Below are positions 61,882 to 64,000 of a stretch of DNA of 64,000 nucleotides, one piece after another. Location of the stretch: contig NZ_CP014206.1 of NCBI RefSeq assembly GCF_001563225.1, forward strand, positions 1,240,001-1,304,000, in the 5' to 3' direction. The stretch's first letter is position 1, and every line of letters begins with the position of its first letter. The position numbers and the translations under genes were made by a program. The DNA comes from Pseudodesulfovibrio indicus. GTDB taxonomy: Bacteria > Desulfobacterota > Desulfovibrionia > Desulfovibrionales > Desulfovibrionaceae. The notes under the pieces were generated by a model that did no database searches, was not told where the DNA came from, and worked only from the letters and a program-made list of their open reading frames with translations.

Positions 61882-63351
61882 ATGTTGAAAACGGACAAAC
61901 TGCTTTTCAGGGGCTTCATGGCCCTGGCCCTGGTCATGCTGTTCATGGCCGGACCGGCGCAGGCCAAGGACGCCAAGTACGTGTTCTTCTTCATCGGCGA
62001 CGGCATGGGGCTGCCCCAGCGCGCCGCCACCGCCGCCTACACCGGCAAGAAGCTGGCCATCGACGCCATGCCCGCCCAGGGCGTGACCTCCACCTTCGCC
62101 AACGACCGGTTCATCACCGGTTCGGCGGCCTCGGCCACGGCGCTGGCCACCGGCGTCAAGACCAACATCAACTACATCGGCGTGGACCCGCAGTTCAAGC
62201 CGGTCAAGAACCTGTCCGAGATGGCCAAGGAGCGCGGCATGAAGGTCGGCATCGTGTCTTCGGTGTCCATCGACCACGCCACCCCGGCCGCGTTTTACGC
62301 CCACGTGAAGACCCGCAAGATGTACCACGAGATCGGGTTCGCCATGGCCGATTCCGGCTTCGACTTCTTCGCGGGCGGCGGCCTGGTCGATCCCACCGGC
62401 AAGAAATCCAAGGCCCCGCTGGGCGACGCCTACAAGCAGGCCCAGGCCAAGGGGTACAAGCTGGTCAACAACAAGAAGGACTTCATGGCCCTGACCCCGG
62501 CCGACGGCAAGGTCGTGGCTTGGAACGCCTGGCTCCAGGACGGCGAGGCCCTGCCCTATGTCATGGACATGACCAAGGACGACATCACCCTGCCCGAATT
62601 CACCAAGAAGGCCATCGAGATGCTCGACAACGACAAGGGGTTCTTCCTGATGGTCGAGGGCGGCAAGATCGACTGGGCGTGCCACGCCAACGACGCCACC
62701 GCCTCCATCCTGAACACCGTGTCCTTTGACGAGTCCGTGCTCGAGGCCATCGCCTTCTATGAAAAGCACCCCGACGAGACCCTGATCGTGGTCACCGGCG
62801 ATCACGAGTGCGGCGGCCTGACGCTCGGTTTTGCCGGAACCAAGTACGACACCGACTTCAAGGTTCTGTCCGCCCAGAAGGTCTCCTTCCAGAAGTTCAC
62901 CGACGAGATCCTGGCCGCCTTCAAGAAGGAGGGCGGCGACTTCGAGGCCATGAAGCCGGTCATCACCGCCAACTTCGGCCTGAAGTTCGAGGGCGATCCC
63001 AAGAAGGACACCCTGGTCCTGGCCGACTTCCAGGTGGCCGAGCTCAAGGAGGCCTTTGCCCGCTCCATGGCCTCCGGCAAGCCCGAGGGCAGCGAGTACC
63101 TGCTCTACGGCAGCTACGACCCCCTGTCCGTGACCCTGACCCACCTGCTGAACCAGAAGGCCGGGCTGGCCTGGACCTCCTACTCGCACACCGGCGTGCC
63201 GGTCTCGACTTCGGCCATGGGCGTGGGCGCGGAAGCGTTCAACGGCTCCTACGACAACGTGGACGTGGCCACCAAGATCATGTCCAGCATGGGCATTCCG
63301 GCCAAGCCGCAGTACGTGGACGCGGCCAAGGTCCGCGTGGCCGCCAACTAG
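61882..63351 (+). CDS. phoA: alkaline phosphatase, exported
   Basis: This 489-residue periplasmic phosphomonoesterase has a signal peptide (about 1-28, ending AQAKD). Metal and active-site segments are FFIGDGMG, the nucleophile region TGSAASATALATG, SIDHATPAAFYAHV, MVEGGKIDWACHAND and TGDHECGGL. The residue before the catalytic Ser is Gly where E. coli PhoA has Asp. A GAGGAGGTTTCCC site precedes the ATG, and Pho-box-like repeats lie upstream, so phosphate-starvation control is likely. A GC hairpin without a T run follows at about 63369-63404. Confidence 0.92.
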   Translation: MLKTDKLLFRGFMALALVMLFMAGPAQAKDAKYVFFFIGDGMGLPQRAATAAYTGKKLAIDAMPAQGVTSTFANDRFITGSAASATALATGVKTNINYIGVDPQFKPVKNLSEMAKERGMKVGIVSSVSIDHATPAAFYAHVKTRKMYHEIGFAMADSGFDFFAGGGLVDPTGKKSKAPLGDAYKQAQAKGYKLVNNKKDFMALTPADGKVVAWNAWLQDGEALPYVMDMTKDDITLPEFTKKAIEMLDNDKGFFLMVEGGKIDWACHANDATASILNTVSFDESVLEAIAFYEKHPDETLIVVTGDHECGGLTLGFAGTKYDTDFKVLSAQKVSFQKFTDEILAAFKKEGGDFEAMKPVITANFGLKFEGDPKKDTLVLADFQVAELKEAFARSMASGKPEGSEYLLYGSYDPLSVTLTHLLNQKAGLAWTSYSHTGVPVSTSAMGVGAEAFNGSYDNVDVATKIMSSMGIPAKPQYVDAAKVRVAAN

Positions 63352-63430
63352 ACGACCCGATGATGAAAGGCGCGGGCGGGCCGGGTTTCCGGTCCGCCCG
63401 CGCATGTTCCCCTCACCCGCCAGGACTCCC

Positions 63431-64000
63431 ATGTACAATTCCGACAAGAAATCCCGCGACTGGCTGCTGGTGGCCGTGTTCACCGTGCTGGCCGCCGCCC
63501 TCTATTTCCTGCCCACCGGGTTCGAGGACAAGGGCGACAAGGACGCGATCCGCTGCACCGCCGAGGTCCTCTCCGTGGACGACGACAACATCCTGCACCT
63601 CGGCCTGATCCGCTCGGGCGAGCAGGGGTTGACCGTGCGCATCCTGGACGGCCCCTTTGCGGGACGCGAATTCGACGCCCACAATCAGCTGCTCGGCCAG
63701 CTCGACCGGGACAAGCTGTTCCGGCCCGGCGACACGGCCTATGTGGTCCTGACCCTGGACGAGCGGGGCGAGGTGACCTACGTCAACCCGCAGGACCATT
63801 ACCGGCTCGGCCTGGAGCTGCTGCTGCTCGGCCTGTTCGCCGCGCTGCTCCTGCTCTTCGGCGGCATGACCGGGCTCAAGGCGCTGCTCTCCTTCGCCTT
63901 CACGGGCATGGTCCTGTGGAAGGTGCTGGTGCCGCAGATGCTGCTCGGCGCGGACCCGGTCCGGCTGGCCCTGGCCGTGGTGGCCCTGCTCTCGGCGGTG
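63431..64000 (+). CDS. YibE/F family membrane protein, truncated by window end
   Basis: The first 190 residues are visible and the frame is still open at the window edge. A helix at about 10-28 is followed by an extracytoplasmic domain (30-135, RCTAEVLSVDDDNILHLGLI ... YVNPQDHYRLG). Helices then begin at about 138 with LELLLLGLFAALLLLFGGMTGLKALLSFAFTG, matching YibE/F proteins. These are multi-helix membrane proteins of unknown transport role. It starts 79 bases after the phosphatase and may share its transcript. Confidence 0.85.
   Translation, partial: MYNSDKKSRDWLLVAVFTVLAAALYFLPTGFEDKGDKDAIRCTAEVLSVDDDNILHLGLIRSGEQGLTVRILDGPFAGREFDAHNQLLGQLDRDKLFRPGDTAYVVLTLDERGEVTYVNPQDHYRLGLELLLLGLFAALLLLFGGMTGLKALLSFAFTGMVLWKVLVPQMLLGADPVRLALAVVALLSAV

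Noticed and set aside
61882-63351. PhoA Asp-to-Gly change next to the catalytic Ser as loss of function
   Set aside because: This position varies across the family, and all visible metal-binding segments are intact.
63369-63404. Hairpin after phoA as a terminator
   Set aside because: The stem is strong but lacks a following T run, so it was not listed as an intrinsic terminator.

Overview
The window is a GC-rich chromosomal segment from a Gram-negative bacterium, most probably a sulfate-reducing deltaproteobacterium of the Desulfovibrio/Pseudodesulfovibrio group. I infer this from the order rpmF-plsX-fabH-fabG-acpP-fabF followed by glyA, a meso-diaminopimelate-type MurE, HD-GYP, bacteriohemerythrin and DsrE-like proteins, and a CbiM/NikM-type metal transporter. 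No database search was possible, so the taxonomic call is an inference.

Layout. 1-5373 (+): YceD/DUF177, ribosomal protein L32 and the fatty-acid initiation/elongation genes, ending at a strong terminator. 5419-5718: a composite intergenic repeat. 5929-7167 (+): glyA. 7323-12418: an accessory stretch with an AT-rich orphan membrane protein (+), then on the minus strand a VanX-like dipeptidase, a dienelactone-hydrolase-like protein, a solitary solute-binding protein, a small two-helix membrane protein and a radical SAM protein. 29664-12480 (-): a complete 15-gene dcw cluster (mraZ, rsmH, ftsL, ftsI, murE, murF, mraY, murD, ftsW, murG, murC, murB, ftsQ, ftsA, ftsZ) with mostly 1-8 base overlaps and period-10 MraZ-type boxes upstream. 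29942-41897: pyruvate kinase, an HD-GYP protein, a sulfotransferase, a CBS protein, a DUF3108 protein, two tandem paralogous small genes, RlmD, a sugar-type binding protein, an HD protein, a CbiM/NikM plus NikL-like pair behind a promoter/palindrome, an Rrf2/IscR-like regulator and hemolysin III. 41898-43313: repeats, then a split YeeE/YedE transporter. 43322-43710: a second composite repeat. 43771-49788 (mostly -): MetS plus an NSS transporter, a DsrE-like protein, bacteriohemerythrin, DUF1499, a binding protein, tRNA-Pro, AmrS and a threonine-rich secreted protein. 49974-57745: purM (+), a third composite repeat, a radical SAM protein, rpsI-rplM, a frameshifted alaS and recA (all -). 57921-64000: a binding protein, a PP-loop tRNA-thiolation-like protein, a Ca/Na exchanger, a methyltransferase (-), a secreted alkaline phosphatase behind a three-repeat Pho-box-like element, and a YibE/F protein cut by the window end.

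Most of the window is ordinary housekeeping sequence. The least explained signal is a family of intergenic repeats present as three composites. Each pairs two different long-hairpin elements (here T1 and T2) facing each other, with arm sequences that differ between copies but stay perfectly self-complementary. Their outer ends lie a few bases from intrinsic terminators or gene ends. One T1 copy carries four small hairpins inside its main stem. Other points worth checking are a 16-residue tandem duplication in murD, a two-base frameshift in an ACC-repeat tract of alaS, a palindrome over the promoter of an incomplete metal ECF transporter, and four binding-protein genes without transporter partners.
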